Notes: generated from the letters alone by a model not told the origin. A stretch of 64,000 nucleotides of DNA from Peribacillus frigoritolerans (GCF_040250305.1 NZ_CP158190.1:4186001-4250000); one strand, 5' to 3'. Numbered from the stretch's first letter, positions 28,010 through 36,860 are shown. Program-made: numbers and translations.

Positions 28010-28939
28010 ATGGCAGAAGATAAGAAAAAGAAATCATCCGGTAAAAGCTATCCCATGCATCCGAATTTTGGAAAGATCACCCGTTATCAAGACGTACCCA
28101 TCACGGTTCCGGAGCAACGGCAATTTCGCCAGCCTGGTGTAGAAAAATTAATGGTGCCCCGGCCCATCATCGAAAATCCCAATTATAAGGGCAGTGGGAA
28201 ATTAACAGGTAAAGTCGCATTGATAACTGGCGGAGACAGTGGAATTGGCGCTGCAGCTGCCATCGCTTTTGCTAAAGAAGGCGCAGATGTTTCTATCGCT
28301 TATCTGGATGAACATGAGGATGCCAATCGGACTAAAACGAGAATTGAAGAGCTTGGACAACGTTGCTTACTGCTGCCTGGTGACTTAAGGGATAAACAGC
28401 AATGTATCAAAATCGTGGAAGACACCATCGAAACATTTGGAAAGCTCAATATTCTTTGTAACCACGTGGGTATTCAATTTCAGCAATTAAGCTTGCTCGA
28501 TATTACGGATGAGCAATTCGATGATACATTTAAAGTGAATATCTATTCCCACTTCTATACGACCCGTGCTGCCCTTCCCCATTTAAAAGCCGGGGCCTCC
28601 ATCATTAATACATCTTCTGTCGTGACGTTTAACGGGAATAAGCAATTAATTGATTACACGGCGACTAAAGGGGCCAACATTGGTTTTACCCGTGCCTTGG
28701 CAAACAGTCTTGTCGATCAAGGCATCCGGGTGAACGCCGTTGCGCCCGGAAGGTTTTGGACCCCCCTCATCCCGGCAAGTTTCTCGGCAGACGAAGTGAC
28801 ACAAGTCGATAACCCGATGGAGCGTCAAGGCCAGCCATTTGAACTGGCTCCCACCTTTGTCTATCTCGCTTCTGATGATTCCCGTTTTGTGACAGGACAA
28901 ACACTTCATGTCAACGGCGGGGAAGCGACATCGTCCTAA
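28010..28939 (+). CDS. SDR-family oxidoreductase (YdaD/YhdF-like)
   Basis: A 309-aa short-chain dehydrogenase with a roughly 60-residue N-terminal extension ([20 protein letters not shown]) typical of general-stress SDRs of Bacillus. The cofactor motif is [16 protein letters not shown] near residue 72. The catalytic Ser and Tyr-x-x-x-Lys lie in INTSSV and [10 protein letters not shown]. The usual NNAG-type motif reads NHVGIQ. The substrate is unknown. A strong ribosome site AGGAGG precedes the ATG. Confidence 0.88.
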   Translation: MAEDKKKKSSGKSYPMHPNFGKITRYQDVPITVPEQRQFRQPGVEKLMVPRPIIENPNYKGSGKLTGKVALITGGDSGIGAAAAIAFAKEGADVSIAYLDEHEDANRTKTRIEELGQRCLLLPGDLRDKQQCIKIVEDTIETFGKLNILCNHVGIQFQQLSLLDITDEQFDDTFKVNIYSHFYTTRAALPHLKAGASIINTSSVVTFNGNKQLIDYTATKGANIGFTRALANSLVDQGIRVNAVAPGRFWTPLIPASFSADEVTQVDNPMERQGQPFELAPTFVYLASDDSRFVTGQTLHVNGGEATSS

Positions 28940-28981
28940 TTTCCACATCGTATATGCCCCCTTCCCAGGAAGTCAAGACGG

Positions 28982-29027
28982 AAAAAAGACTACCTTTGAT
29001 TGCCCGCAAGCAAGCAATAGGTAGTCT
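28982..29027 (-). terminator. Terminator of the Cse60-like gene
   Basis: The 9-bp outer stem AGACTACCT with AGGTAGTCT has some inner pairing and is followed on the minus strand by a T run. Confidence 0.8.
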
Positions 29028-29054
29028 AATATTGATTATAGGGCCAGCCGGCCT

Positions 29055-29240
29055 TTATTTTTTTTTATAGATGATCATCGCACTAAAACAGTAGATCTGT
29101 TCCTCTTCCTCTTCACCTGTAGTGGCGACATTGTATTTGATATCGACGATTTGATTATCACGAATATCTTCAAGGAAAAAGTTCATTTCATCCTCAAGAT
29201 CCTTTTCATGCTCATAATCAAATAATTTGACTTGTATCAT
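29055..29240 (-). CDS. cse60: Cse60-like sporulation protein
   Basis: A 61-aa acidic protein with IQVKLFDYEHEKDLEDEMN at the start and IYCFSAMIIYKKK at the end. The pattern resembles B. subtilis Cse60 (about 60 aa), whose gene is expressed in the mother cell under sigma-E. Its function is unknown. I saw no convincing sigma-E promoter in the short space upstream. The assignment rests on length, acidity and the C-terminal motif. Confidence 0.72.
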   Translation of the reverse strand: MIQVKLFDYEHEKDLEDEMNFFLEDIRDNQIVDIKYNVATTGEEEEEQIYCFSAMIIYKKK

Positions 29241-29304
29241 CGGCTCTCCCCGCCCTTTTACTATAATGATAGTTATTGTGCAGGATGCCCATTTTTCAAA
29301 AATC

Positions 29305-30387
29305 TTATACTTGATTTGTTTGTAAAGCGGATATTAATGCAACCACTTCATCCCCGACTTCTTCTGTAGAAGCTGTCCCGCCCATATCAGGGGTTAGCGC
29401 CTTTTTATCGACCATCACCTGTTCGATCACGTCCAACACTTTAGCACCCCAAACCTCATGCCCAAAGAAATCGAGAATCTGACTGGCGGACCATATGGCC
29501 GCAAGTGGATTGGCGATGCCTTGATGTGCTATATCCGGGGCTGAACCATGGATCGGTTCGAACATCGAAGGATAAATCCGTTCCGGGTTTAAATTGGCAC
29601 CGGCCGCCAGTCCCATCCCCCCTGCAATCGCAGCACCTAAATCGGTGATGATGTCACCAAACAAATTGGAGGTGACAACGATTTGAAACCGTTCGGGCTG
29701 CTTGACAAAATACATGCTCGCCGCATCGACCAGATAGGAATTCGTTTCTACATCCGGAAACTCCTGTCCAATTTCTTCAAAAACCTGATCCCAAAAAACC
29801 ATTGAATAATTCAATGCGTTCGCCTTGCTTATACTCGTTAGCGTCCTGCCCGTCTTACGTGCAAGTTCATACGCATAACGGATGATCCTTTCCGTCCCTT
29901 TTCTTGAAAAGACCCCCGTCTGCAGGACGACTTCTTCCGGCTTGCCTTTAAAAAGCCAATCACCGGCACCGGAATATTCCCCTTCACTGTTTTCACGTAT
30001 GACAACCATATCGATTTGGTCACGAGTCACGTCTTTTAATGGACAGGGTGCACCTTGAAGCAATTTAACGGGTCGAACATTCACATATTGGTCAAATCCC
30101 TTTCTGATTTTCAGCAGAAGTTCACGTAAAGAAATATGGTCCGGGACACCAGGATAACCGACTGCCCCAAGATACACAGCGTCAAACTTCATCAGTTGTT
30201 CAAGTCCGTCGTCGGGCAGCATTTTGCCGTGCTCAAGATAATATTCACAGCCCCATGGAAAATAGGTGAACTGGAAAGAAAAATCTCCGGCAATTGAAGC
30301 CACTTCTTTAAGGACCTTTACACCCTCATCAATCACCTCAGGGCCAATCCCGTCACCCGCAATGACCGCTATTTTATGAACATTCAT
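29305..30387 (-). CDS. Tartrate/D-malate dehydrogenase (YcsA-like)
   Basis: A 360-aa member of the isocitrate/isopropylmalate dehydrogenase family. It has AVIAGDGIGPEV at the N-terminus and the substrate loop SLRELLLKIRKGFDQYVNVRPV. Metal-binding Asp residues lie in NLFGDIITDLGAAIAGGMG, and FEPIHGSAPDIA is the NAD site. The WGCEYYLEHGKMLPDDGL segment is typical of tartrate or D-malate dehydrogenases and not of LeuB or Icd. B. subtilis YcsA is the nearest relative I recall. It oxidises and decarboxylates a 2-hydroxyacid. Confidence 0.88.
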   Translation of the reverse strand: MNVHKIAVIAGDGIGPEVIDEGVKVLKEVASIAGDFSFQFTYFPWGCEYYLEHGKMLPDDGLEQLMKFDAVYLGAVGYPGVPDHISLRELLLKIRKGFDQYVNVRPVKLLQGAPCPLKDVTRDQIDMVVIRENSEGEYSGAGDWLFKGKPEEVVLQTGVFSRKGTERIIRYAYELARKTGRTLTSISKANALNYSMVFWDQVFEEIGQEFPDVETNSYLVDAASMYFVKQPERFQIVVTSNLFGDIITDLGAAIAGGMGLAAGANLNPERIYPSMFEPIHGSAPDIAHQGIANPLAAIWSASQILDFFGHEVWGAKVLDVIEQVMVDKKALTPDMGGTASTEEVGDEVVALISALQTNQV

Positions 30388-30476
30388 TATCCAACTCTCC
30401 TTTTTCTATATTTTCTGACTTCAGCACCCTAATTTTAACATATAACTTTTGCGTCCCCGTAAGGAGAGGTTCATAC

Positions 30477-30514
30477 AGAAAAAAGAGCCCTTTCAGATGA
30501 AAGGACTCTTTTTT
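30477..30514. terminator. Bidirectional terminator-like hairpin
   Basis: An A run, the stem AAAGAGCCCTTTCA with TGAAAGGACTCTTT, and a T run. On the minus strand it would terminate the rhodanese transcript. Confidence 0.88.
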
Positions 30515-30522
30515 TCACGCCT

Positions 30523-30658
30523 TCAAATATGCGCGTCTTCCGCATATTCACGGCATTGTGAACAAAACCATGATCTTTTTTCTTTCTTCATTCAAATAAA
30601 CCGTCACATTCCTGGATTTACGCTTACAAAAGTAACAGGTCTTTTTGAGGAACCTCAC
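30523..30658 (-). pseudogene. Small two-CxxC zinc-ribbon protein with a frameshift in an A6 run
   Basis: A GTG at 30658 overlaps the rhodanese stop codon (GTGA). The frame reads RFLKKTCYFCKRKSRN, then NEERKK, then meets an early stop. Removing one base from the homopolymer (T6 at 30576-30581 on the plus strand) restores a 44-residue protein ending SWFCSQCREYAEDAHI. The restored protein has two CxxC pairs about 22 residues apart, typical of a zinc ribbon. Translational coupling to the rhodanese supports a real gene. The break may be a true mutation, a programmed slip or a sequencing error. Confidence 0.6.
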
Positions 30659-30966
30659 TTAACGATGACTTCGCCGTCCCATTCAAGCATTCCGCCAACC
30701 ATGTTTGCCACTTTATATCCTTGTTCCTGAAGATAATGGCATACATTTTCACTGCGGCGTCCTGAACGGCAGATAAAAATATATTCTTTTTCTTTATCAA
30801 AATAGTCAAGGTTTGCCGGGATATCATTCATGCGAATATGTTTCGCGCCTTCGATCATTCCCTCTTGCACTTCTTCGTCTTCACGAACATCGATAAGTTC
30901 CATCGCTTCTCCTGCCTCAAGCTTAGCTTCCACTTCTTCAGTTGTAATGATTTTGATTTCTTCCAT
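30655..30966 (-). CDS. Rhodanese-like sulfurtransferase
   Basis: A 103-aa single rhodanese domain. The catalytic loop is ICRSGRRSENVC with the active-site Cys near residue 69. The motifs LIDVREDEEVQEG and GGMLEWDG are also present. Such stand-alone domains carry persulfide sulfur between enzymes. The start at 30966 has GAGGTG about 6 bases upstream. A small zinc-ribbon frame overlaps the 3' end. B. subtilis YqhL-type proteins are comparable. Confidence 0.9.
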   Translation of the reverse strand: MEEIKIITTEEVEAKLEAGEAMELIDVREDEEVQEGMIEGAKHIRMNDIPANLDYFDKEKEYIFICRSGRRSENVCHYLQEQGYKVANMVGGMLEWDGEVIVK

Positions 30967-31074
30967 AATTAGCACCTCGAATTATCGTTTGATTTATCTT
31001 TTTCATTATAGCAAAATTTCCAGTTAAACATCACGTAATGGATTTCCTGATGAAAATTCCCTCATGCCTGACTG

Positions 31075-31112
31075 TAAAAACGCCGGCGAATATAATATTC
31101 GCCAGCGTTTTA
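31075..31112. terminator. Terminator downstream of namA
   Basis: The long stem AAAACGCCGGCGAATAT with AATATTCGCCAGCGTTTT has one mismatch. It can act on both strands. Confidence 0.85.
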
Positions 31113-31127
31113 AAGCATGAATTCGTA

Positions 31128-32156
31128 TTAATGCTTGAATCCCAGTTGATATTGTTCAGGTATCTCCGTTTTTTTATTCAAAGTCTTAGATGCTTCCAAT
31201 GCCCAATAAGGGTTTCGCAGCATTCCTCTGCCGACGGCAACCAAATCTGCTTCTTCATTGCCAATGATTGAATTTGCAAGAATCGGATCATCTAATCGAC
31301 CTACAGCAATAACCGGAATATCCAAGGCATTTTTGATTTCCCTGGCCAACGGAGTTTGATAGCTAGCATGGGTACCAGGTCTTCCGTCTGCTCCAATCGG
31401 GCCTTCTCCTCCAGAGCTTACATGGAACATATCGACGCCTGCTTCTTTAAAGACTTGTGAAAATGCAATACTTTCTTCAATACCATATCCGCCTTCAACG
31501 TATTCTTTTGCAGAAATGCGCATGATTAAAGGCATGTCGGCAGGCATTTCACTTTTCACTGCTTTAATGACTTCCACTCCGAATTTTGTCAGGTCTTTTC
31601 CATATTCGTCATCGCGTTTATTCGTAAGCGGTGATGTGAATTGGTGGATTAAATACCCGTGAGCACCATGTAATTCAATTACGTCAAATCCTGCTGTAAC
31701 AGCCCTTCTGGCCGATGCCCGGAATTTATCGACCATTTCCTTCACTTCTTCCGTTTCTAAAGCTCTTGGTGTTTTGTACGTTTCGTCAAACGAAATGGCT
31801 GATGGTGCCACCGGAGTTTCGGCATCCTCCGCTTTACGGCCTGCATGGGCAATTTGTATCCCGATTTTTGCACCGTATTGATGTACTTCCTTAACGATGT
31901 TGGAGAAAGCTCCAATTTGGTCATCGGACCATAATCCAAGATCCCGATTCGAAATGCGCCCATCAGGCTCCACATCGGTCATTTCAACTATAATTAACCC
32001 CGTGCCGCCAACTGCCCTGCTTACATAATGCTGCTGATGCCAGTTTGTTGGTATACCATCTTCCGCTTCGACGGAGTATTGGCACATCGGCGGCATGACG
32101 ATTCTATTTTTAAGTTCAAGTTCTTTTATTCGATAAGGTGAAAATAAATCATTCAT
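31128..32156 (-). CDS. namA: NADPH dehydrogenase, old yellow enzyme family (YqjM)
   Basis: A 342-aa flavoprotein that reduces activated C=C bonds and nitro compounds with NADPH. The N-terminal RIVMPPMCQYS holds the Cys26 and Tyr28 that mark YqjM-type enzymes. HAGRKAE and the substrate-binding His pair in ELHGAHGYLIHQF are present. The C-terminal VGRGMLRNPYWALEA completes the FMN site. The length equals B. subtilis NamA (338 aa). It stands alone between terminators. Confidence 0.95.
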   Translation of the reverse strand: MNDLFSPYRIKELELKNRIVMPPMCQYSVEAEDGIPTNWHQQHYVSRAVGGTGLIIVEMTDVEPDGRISNRDLGLWSDDQIGAFSNIVKEVHQYGAKIGIQIAHAGRKAEDAETPVAPSAISFDETYKTPRALETEEVKEMVDKFRASARRAVTAGFDVIELHGAHGYLIHQFTSPLTNKRDDEYGKDLTKFGVEVIKAVKSEMPADMPLIMRISAKEYVEGGYGIEESIAFSQVFKEAGVDMFHVSSGGEGPIGADGRPGTHASYQTPLAREIKNALDIPVIAVGRLDDPILANSIIGNEEADLVAVGRGMLRNPYWALEASKTLNKKTEIPEQYQLGFKH

Positions 32157-32275
32157 AATTTTTTATCTCCTTTTTTATAAAATGTATGCACATGCATTTA
32201 TATCACCTCAGTAATACCGTGTCAACTAATCAGATTCCCGAAGCTGTCATTGTAAATGCCGATGCGGTAATCCAA

Positions 32276-32314
32276 TTAAAAAAGGAAGGACGGATATCCG
32301 TCCCTCTCCTTCAT
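32276..32314 (-). terminator. Terminator of the aldo-keto reductase gene
   Basis: The stem centred on GGACGGATATCCGTCC is extended by GGA/TCC pairing. On the minus strand it is followed by a long T run. Confidence 0.85.
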
Positions 32315-32320
32315 ACTTAA

Positions 32321-33163
32321 TTAAAAGTCAAAATTATCAGGATCTGGACCAACACGGTGATTCTGATTCAATCCATCAATTTGGTTCATTTCCTCTTCGG
32401 TCAATTCGAAATCGAATACAGTTGAGTTTTCGACAATACGATGTTCTTTAGTTGATTTCGGAATCGTTACAATCCCATTTTGTAAATCCCAGCGTAAAAT
32501 GACTTGTGCAACAGATTTGCCATGCTTGGTTGCAATAGCTTGTAAAACCTCATTATCAAGAAGTTCACCTTGCATCAAAGGAGACCATGCTTCAAGTTGT
32601 ATTCCTTGTTCCTTACAGAATGCCTGAACTTCTTTTTGAGTTAAACGCGGATGGCATTCCACTTGATTGACCATCGGCTTCACTTCTGCATCTTCCATTA
32701 AATCTTTTAGGTGGTGAATCTGGAAATTGCTCACACCGATCGCTTTCACTTTTCCTTCTTTATATAGAGTTTCCAACGCTCTCCAAGCTTCTTTATATTT
32801 TCCTTCCACTGGCCAATGGATAAGATATAAATCCAGGTACTCCAAGCCAAGTTTCTGTAAGCTTTTTTCGTAAGCTGCAATTGTCGATTCATAGCCTAAA
32901 TCGGCATTCCAGACTTTGGATGTTACGAATAAGTCTTCCCTTGAGATTCCAGCTTCTTTTAAGCCCTCACGAATCCCTTGTCCAACCCCTTCTTCATTTT
33001 CATAGATGGCAGCCGTATCGATGCTGCGATAACCATGTTTAATGGCCACTTTAACTGCATTTACCAGCTCCGGTCCTTCTTCCACCTTAAATACGCCCAA
33101 TCCGAACCAAGGCATTTTGACGCCGTTATGCAATGTAGTTGTATCTTGTAAGTTTTTCACCAT
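32321..33163 (-). CDS. Aldo-keto reductase (YvgN/YtbE-like glyoxal reductase)
   Basis: A 280-aa AKR5-type enzyme. The catalytic tetrad is visible: Asp in RSIDTAAIY with its Tyr, Lys in VTSKVWN and His in YLIHWPVEG. The NADPH site is IPKSTKEHR. B. subtilis YvgN reduces methylglyoxal and other aldehydes. The start follows GGAGGTAGAG. It neighbours namA on the same strand, and both deal with reactive carbonyl compounds. Confidence 0.92.
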   Translation of the reverse strand: MVKNLQDTTTLHNGVKMPWFGLGVFKVEEGPELVNAVKVAIKHGYRSIDTAAIYENEEGVGQGIREGLKEAGISREDLFVTSKVWNADLGYESTIAAYEKSLQKLGLEYLDLYLIHWPVEGKYKEAWRALETLYKEGKVKAIGVSNFQIHHLKDLMEDAEVKPMVNQVECHPRLTQKEVQAFCKEQGIQLEAWSPLMQGELLDNEVLQAIATKHGKSVAQVILRWDLQNGIVTIPKSTKEHRIVENSTVFDFELTEEEMNQIDGLNQNHRVGPDPDNFDF

Positions 33164-33217
33164 AATACTCTACCTCCAAATGATTGTTTTTATAGATTGT
33201 AATGCGCTTTTAGTATC

Positions 33218-33277
33218 AGTATCATTACATCCCTTCAAGGAACCTTCCATCATTCGCTGAAGGGATGCAATGATACT
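33218..33277. promoter_or_regulatory. Large inverted repeat, 20-base arms, upstream of the aldo-keto reductase
   Basis: Left arm 33218-33237 and right arm 33258-33277 are reverse complements with one mismatch (TTAC against TTGC). The loop is 20 bases. There is no T run on either side, so an operator or transcript-stability structure is at least as likely as a terminator. It lies 54 bases upstream of the reductase start codon. Confidence 0.6.
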
Positions 33278-33337
33278 TATGTTATCGATACTCTATACGC
33301 ATGCATGCTTTTTCTAACATGCATCACTTTTTTAATC

Positions 33338-34543
33338 CTATGCTATCTTGTCCGTTCCCTTGGTCCGGTCTTTACTTTCCAAGGCCCGGCTCCAGCCTGT
33401 TAAAATCACTGCTGCAAACACCATGACTCCACCAATCCACGCTGTATGGATCAATCCGATCGAATCGGTAATCACCCCTCCTAAGTAGGCACCAATGGCG
33501 ATTCCCGCATTGAAGGCGGCAATATTGATGGCTGACGCCACGTCCACTGCACTCGGCACGAAACGCTCCGCTAACATGACGACATACACTTGAAGCCCTG
33601 GAACATTCATGAATGCAAACAATCCCATTAAAATGATCGTAATTAAACCAGCTATCTTAAACGGTGCCGTGAAGGTCAAGACCACCAGTACAATGGCTTG
33701 TATAAGAAACATATAGAATAGGGCATTAATAGGATTGCGATTGGCCAATTTCCCGCCGAGAGTATTCCCTATCGCTATGGCTACTCCATATACTAGCAAA
33801 ATCAAGGCCACAGTTCCTTCTTTAAACCCTGTTACTTCCTGAAGTAATGGCGACAGGTACGTGAAGACAACGAATGTACCTCCGTATCCTAACGCTGTAA
33901 TGATGAATACTAACAGCAAACGTCCATTCGTCACCAATTTGATTTGGTCACGGAACGTGGTCCGTGCAGCTTTTCTTAAATCGGATGGGACAAGGATGCC
34001 ATTTCCGATGAAAGCGATCAGGCCGATTGCCACAATGATGATGAAAGCGAATCTCCAGCCGAATTGCTGCCCGATGAAGGTTCCAAACGGAACTCCGGTC
34101 ACCGTTGCCACCGTTAGACCTGTGAACATGATGGCGATGGCACTCGCCCTGCGGTTTTCAGGGACCAAATCAGCCGCAATCGTAGCGCCGATCGACATGA
34201 AGATACCATGTGCAAGCGCTGAAATGACACGTGCGATCAATAATACACCGACCGTGGTCGCAGAAGCCGCCAATGCATTTCCGATAATGAACACGACCAT
34301 TATCCAAAGCAATAAAGTCTTTCGCGACATATTCGATGTGAGGGATGTCAGGATAGGTGCCCCGAACATGACCCCCAAGGCGTATAGAGATACCGTCAAT
34401 CCCGCCGTCGTGACTGTAATGTGTAAATCTTTAGAAATGAGTGGTAATAATCCCACGCTGATGAACTCAGTTGTTCCAATTGCAAAGGCGCTGATCGCTA
34501 AAGCGAGCAATGCCCATGTACTTCTATTTTTATTTGAAATCAT
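33338..34543 (-). CDS. MFS transporter, DHA1 family (AraJ/YdhP type)
   Basis: A 401-aa exporter with 12 expected helices. MFS motif A appears after helix 2 as GAPILTSLTSNMSRKTLL. The start FAIGTTEFISVGLLP is typical of the DHA1 group of sugar-efflux/YdhP/AraJ transporters. ARVISALAHGIFMSIGAT contains motif B. The start at 34543 has AAGGAGAAGAGG. The gene is divergent from an HxlR regulator, so export of an electrophile or drug is plausible. The substrate is unknown. Confidence 0.88.
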   Translation of the reverse strand: MISNKNRSTWALLALAISAFAIGTTEFISVGLLPLISKDLHITVTTAGLTVSLYALGVMFGAPILTSLTSNMSRKTLLLWIMVVFIIGNALAASATTVGVLLIARVISALAHGIFMSIGATIAADLVPENRRASAIAIMFTGLTVATVTGVPFGTFIGQQFGWRFAFIIIVAIGLIAFIGNGILVPSDLRKAARTTFRDQIKLVTNGRLLLVFIITALGYGGTFVVFTYLSPLLQEVTGFKEGTVALILLVYGVAIAIGNTLGGKLANRNPINALFYMFLIQAIVLVVLTFTAPFKIAGLITIILMGLFAFMNVPGLQVYVVMLAERFVPSAVDVASAINIAAFNAGIAIGAYLGGVITDSIGLIHTAWIGGVMVFAAVILTGWSRALESKDRTKGTDKIA

Positions 34544-34671
34544 ATCCTCTTCTCCTTCTTGTTGTTTTGTACTATCATTGAAATTGCCTAAGCAACTTTT
34601 TTTATAAATGGTACAGTGGAATTCGGTGTGCAAATGTTATTATGAGATATATTACAAATAAAAAACAGTAC

Positions 34672-34704
34672 GTACTTTAAAGTAATATAGGTACCTTAAA
34701 GTTC
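34672..34704. promoter_or_regulatory. Candidate HxlR-type operator pair
   Basis: GTACTTTAAAGTA (34672-34684) and GTACCTTAAAGTTC (34691-34704) are near-palindromic copies 19 bases apart. They lie between the divergent MFS and HxlR genes. Confidence 0.55.
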
Positions 34705-34722
34705 CTATAAAATAAGGAGAGT

Positions 34723-35103
34723 ATGCAAATCATGCAAAAAAAGAAGTACAATATATCCGTTGAAGCAACACTGGAAGTACTGGGCGGGAAGTGGAAATGC
34801 GTAATCCTCTGCCATCTGACCCACGGAAAAAAGCGGACTAGTGAATTGAAGCGCCTAATGCCAAACATCACCCAAAAAATGTTGACTCAACAATTGCGGG
34901 AGTTGGAACAGGACGGTGTCATCAATCGGATCGTTTATAACCAAGTCCCCCCAAAAGTGGAATATGAACTAAGTGAGTATGGACAAAGCCTCGAAAGTAT
35001 CCTATCCGCACTATGTACATGGGGGGAAAACCACATAACAAGGGTGTATGGTGATAAGTTTTCCGTTCTCGAGGAAAGTGTCTTGAATGATCAATTAAAG
35101 TAA
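34723..35103 (+). CDS. HxlR-family transcriptional regulator
   Basis: A 126-aa MarR-fold protein with the HxlR pattern LGGKWKCVILCHLTHGKKR, ITQKMLTQQLRELEQDGVI and VEYELSEYGQSL. It has Cys residues in the helix after WKC and near the C-terminus, so thiol sensing is possible. It is divergent from an MFS exporter that it probably controls. The first ATG is only 3 bases from AAGGAG, so the ATG at 34732 may be the true start. Confidence 0.9.
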   Translation: MQIMQKKKYNISVEATLEVLGGKWKCVILCHLTHGKKRTSELKRLMPNITQKMLTQQLRELEQDGVINRIVYNQVPPKVEYELSEYGQSLESILSALCTWGENHITRVYGDKFSVLEESVLNDQLK

Positions 35104-35112
35104 TCCTAAATG

Positions 35113-35146
35113 AAAAAGATTAGCGCAATGGCTAATCTTTTTTTGT
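35113..35146 (+). terminator. Terminator of the HxlR regulator
   Basis: AAAGATTAGC pairs with GCTAATCTTT around a 6-base loop and is followed by a T run. Confidence 0.92.
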
Positions 35147-35328
35147 TTATAAAGAATTCTCCTGATTTAACTAATAATGAAAGCTAGCCCCAAAATCCCA
35201 TAAATTTCACCTTCGTAAGGCACCTGTTTTATCCTTCTTTCTTTTTGGTATAATATGTAATATTACATCATTTAAAGTGTTTATTTTTTAATCGAAGAAG
35301 TATAATGGTGTAACCAAGGAGTGTCGGG

Positions 35329-35588
35329 ATAGCCGGAACAATCATTTCGAGCATTGTAAACGGCATATATATAAACATAGGTGTGAATCAGTATGGCTGG
35401 CTAGGATCGATTGCGATACTGATTTTATTATTCGTCTGGTATAGAAATAAACTTCAGTTCAGTGGCTGGTACTCGGAAAAGGGAAGGAAAAGCTTCCAAA
35501 AACGGCCTCACAAATACTCATTCTGTGTTCACTATTTTTGTTATGTGCCCCACCTGTCTTAAGTTTGGTGCCAATGATCTTTCATTAA
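35329..35588 (+). pseudogene. Broken small membrane-protein gene upstream of the CAP-domain gene
   Basis: AAGGAG (35316-35321) is followed 7 bases later by ATA, where ATG would be expected. From there the frame reads AGTIISSIVNGIYINIG and WLGSIAILILLFVWY, a clear membrane segment. It continues to about residue 57 in FSGWYSEKGRKSF. Past an A5 run (35498-35502), a second hydrophobic stretch (ILILCSLFLLCAPPVLSLV) is in a different frame, and one added A would join them. A lost start codon and one frameshift suggest a recently dead two-helix protein. Confidence 0.55.
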
Positions 35589-35627
35589 ACGGGATTTTAT
35601 ATCCTGGATAGAGCAGGAGTGAACGAT

Positions 35628-36770
35628 TTGCGGAAATTGTTTAATATTGTGGTCCTCATACTCCTACTCTCTGGATTATGGTATGGATATGGTAAAGATA
35701 TTCAGGAGTCTGGATTCAAAGCGGGGGTTAGTGCCTTTGCATCAGATGTTCGTTCAGTTATAAACGGGCCCGAGGTTACGACAGCCTTGGAAAAACTGAG
35801 TACTGGAGTCAGCAGCCTGATTGGCTCGCTGACGGAAACATTGGATACCGCTTCTGAAAAAGAATCTAAAGAAACGGAAAAAGTGAAAAAACCAGCTCTG
35901 GAAGCACCTGCTGATGCATCCTTCTCAGTCCGTAATATCGAAATTGGCGACACGAAGGATGATGTAGAAAAATTGGCTGGTAAAGCTAAACGGAATACGC
36001 GAAATGAATATGGCGTAGACTGGTTTGCCTATCACGAAAATTATCAAAACTTCTTCATGGTTGCCTATGATAACAACAATAAAGTTGTTGGTTTATATAC
36101 GAACCAAGATTTGATTTCCTCAAAGGAAGGCATTAAACGCGGAACTCCCAAAGAAACCGTGACTGGGAAAATGGGGGAGCCTGTAACAAAACTGCTTAAA
36201 GGAAACGTCTATTACCAGATTCGAAGTGACAGCGGCGAATACGATATGTTTGAAATGGATAATAGCTATGTGACCATTTTTTATGACAAACATGAGAAAA
36301 ATACAGTCACGGCAATCCAAATCATCGACGCAAAACTCGAAAAGCAAAAGAGCGGCTATTTTGCAGAAGCCGGTCCCGGATTAAAGAAGGGCTTTGAATA
36401 TCAATTATTCGATTTGACCAATGCCTCACGGGTCAATCATGATCTCTCCGTGCTATCATGGGATAAACAAGTGAAGGTCACTGCACAGGATCATAGTTCA
36501 GATATGGCCGTGAATCAATACTTCAACCATACAAACCTTGAAGGCGAATCCCCTTTCGACCGGATGGAAGATGACAAAATCAATTTTCGAATGGCTGGGG
36601 AAAACCTGGCTGCCGGTCAGAATAGCAGTATCTATGCCCATGAAGGCCTAATGAATTCCATTGGACACAGGGAAAACAAATTACAGAAGGATTTTGAATC
36701 GCTCGGTGTCGGAGTTGCCTTCGATGAGGAAGATAAACCATATTATACGGAGAACTATTTGACGAAATAA
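35628..36770 (+). CDS. CAP-domain protein with CAP-associated domain (YlbC-like)
   Basis: A 380-aa protein with one N-terminal membrane anchor (LFNIVVLILLLSGLWYGYG). A linker follows, then a CAP-associated domain of repeated beta elements (about 95-240: IGDTKDDVEKLAGKAKR and GTPKETVTGKMGEPVTK). The C-terminal CAP/SCP domain (about 255-380) contains LTNASRVNHDLSVLSWD, HSSDMAVNQYFNHTNLEG and GENLAAG. B. subtilis YlbC has this plan. The function is unknown, probably at the cell surface. A TTG at 35628 fits AGGAG with 8-base spacing better than the GTG at 35619. Confidence 0.85.
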   Translation: MRKLFNIVVLILLLSGLWYGYGKDIQESGFKAGVSAFASDVRSVINGPEVTTALEKLSTGVSSLIGSLTETLDTASEKESKETEKVKKPALEAPADASFSVRNIEIGDTKDDVEKLAGKAKRNTRNEYGVDWFAYHENYQNFFMVAYDNNNKVVGLYTNQDLISSKEGIKRGTPKETVTGKMGEPVTKLLKGNVYYQIRSDSGEYDMFEMDNSYVTIFYDKHEKNTVTAIQIIDAKLEKQKSGYFAEAGPGLKKGFEYQLFDLTNASRVNHDLSVLSWDKQVKVTAQDHSSDMAVNQYFNHTNLEGESPFDRMEDDKINFRMAGENLAAGQNSSIYAHEGLMNSIGHRENKLQKDFESLGVGVAFDEEDKPYYTENYLTK

Positions 36771-36773
36771 ACG

Positions 36774-36811
36774 AAAAAGCTGTGCATGGGAAAATCCTGC
36801 ACAGCTTTTTT
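36774..36811 (+). terminator. Terminator of the CAP-domain gene
   Basis: AAAAAGCTGTGCA pairs with TGCACAGCTTTTTT around an 11-base loop. Confidence 0.92.
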
Positions 36812-36822
36812 CATACAAGTGA

Positions 36823-36850
36823 GGGCATCCATTTATAAAAATGGATGCCC
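36823..36850. terminator. Second hairpin before the nupC 3' end
   Basis: A perfect 12-bp stem GGGCATCCATTT with AAATGGATGCCC encloses a 4-base loop. There is no immediate T run. It may protect the nupC mRNA end or act together with the neighbouring hairpin. Confidence 0.65.
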
Positions 36851-36860
36851 ATGTTTTAAA

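Noticed and set aside
33861..34607. 248-codon ORF opposite the MFS transporter gene
   Set aside because: It is an antisense frame of a GC-rich membrane-protein gene and is rich in Met, Ala and Thr, as expected for a shadow frame.
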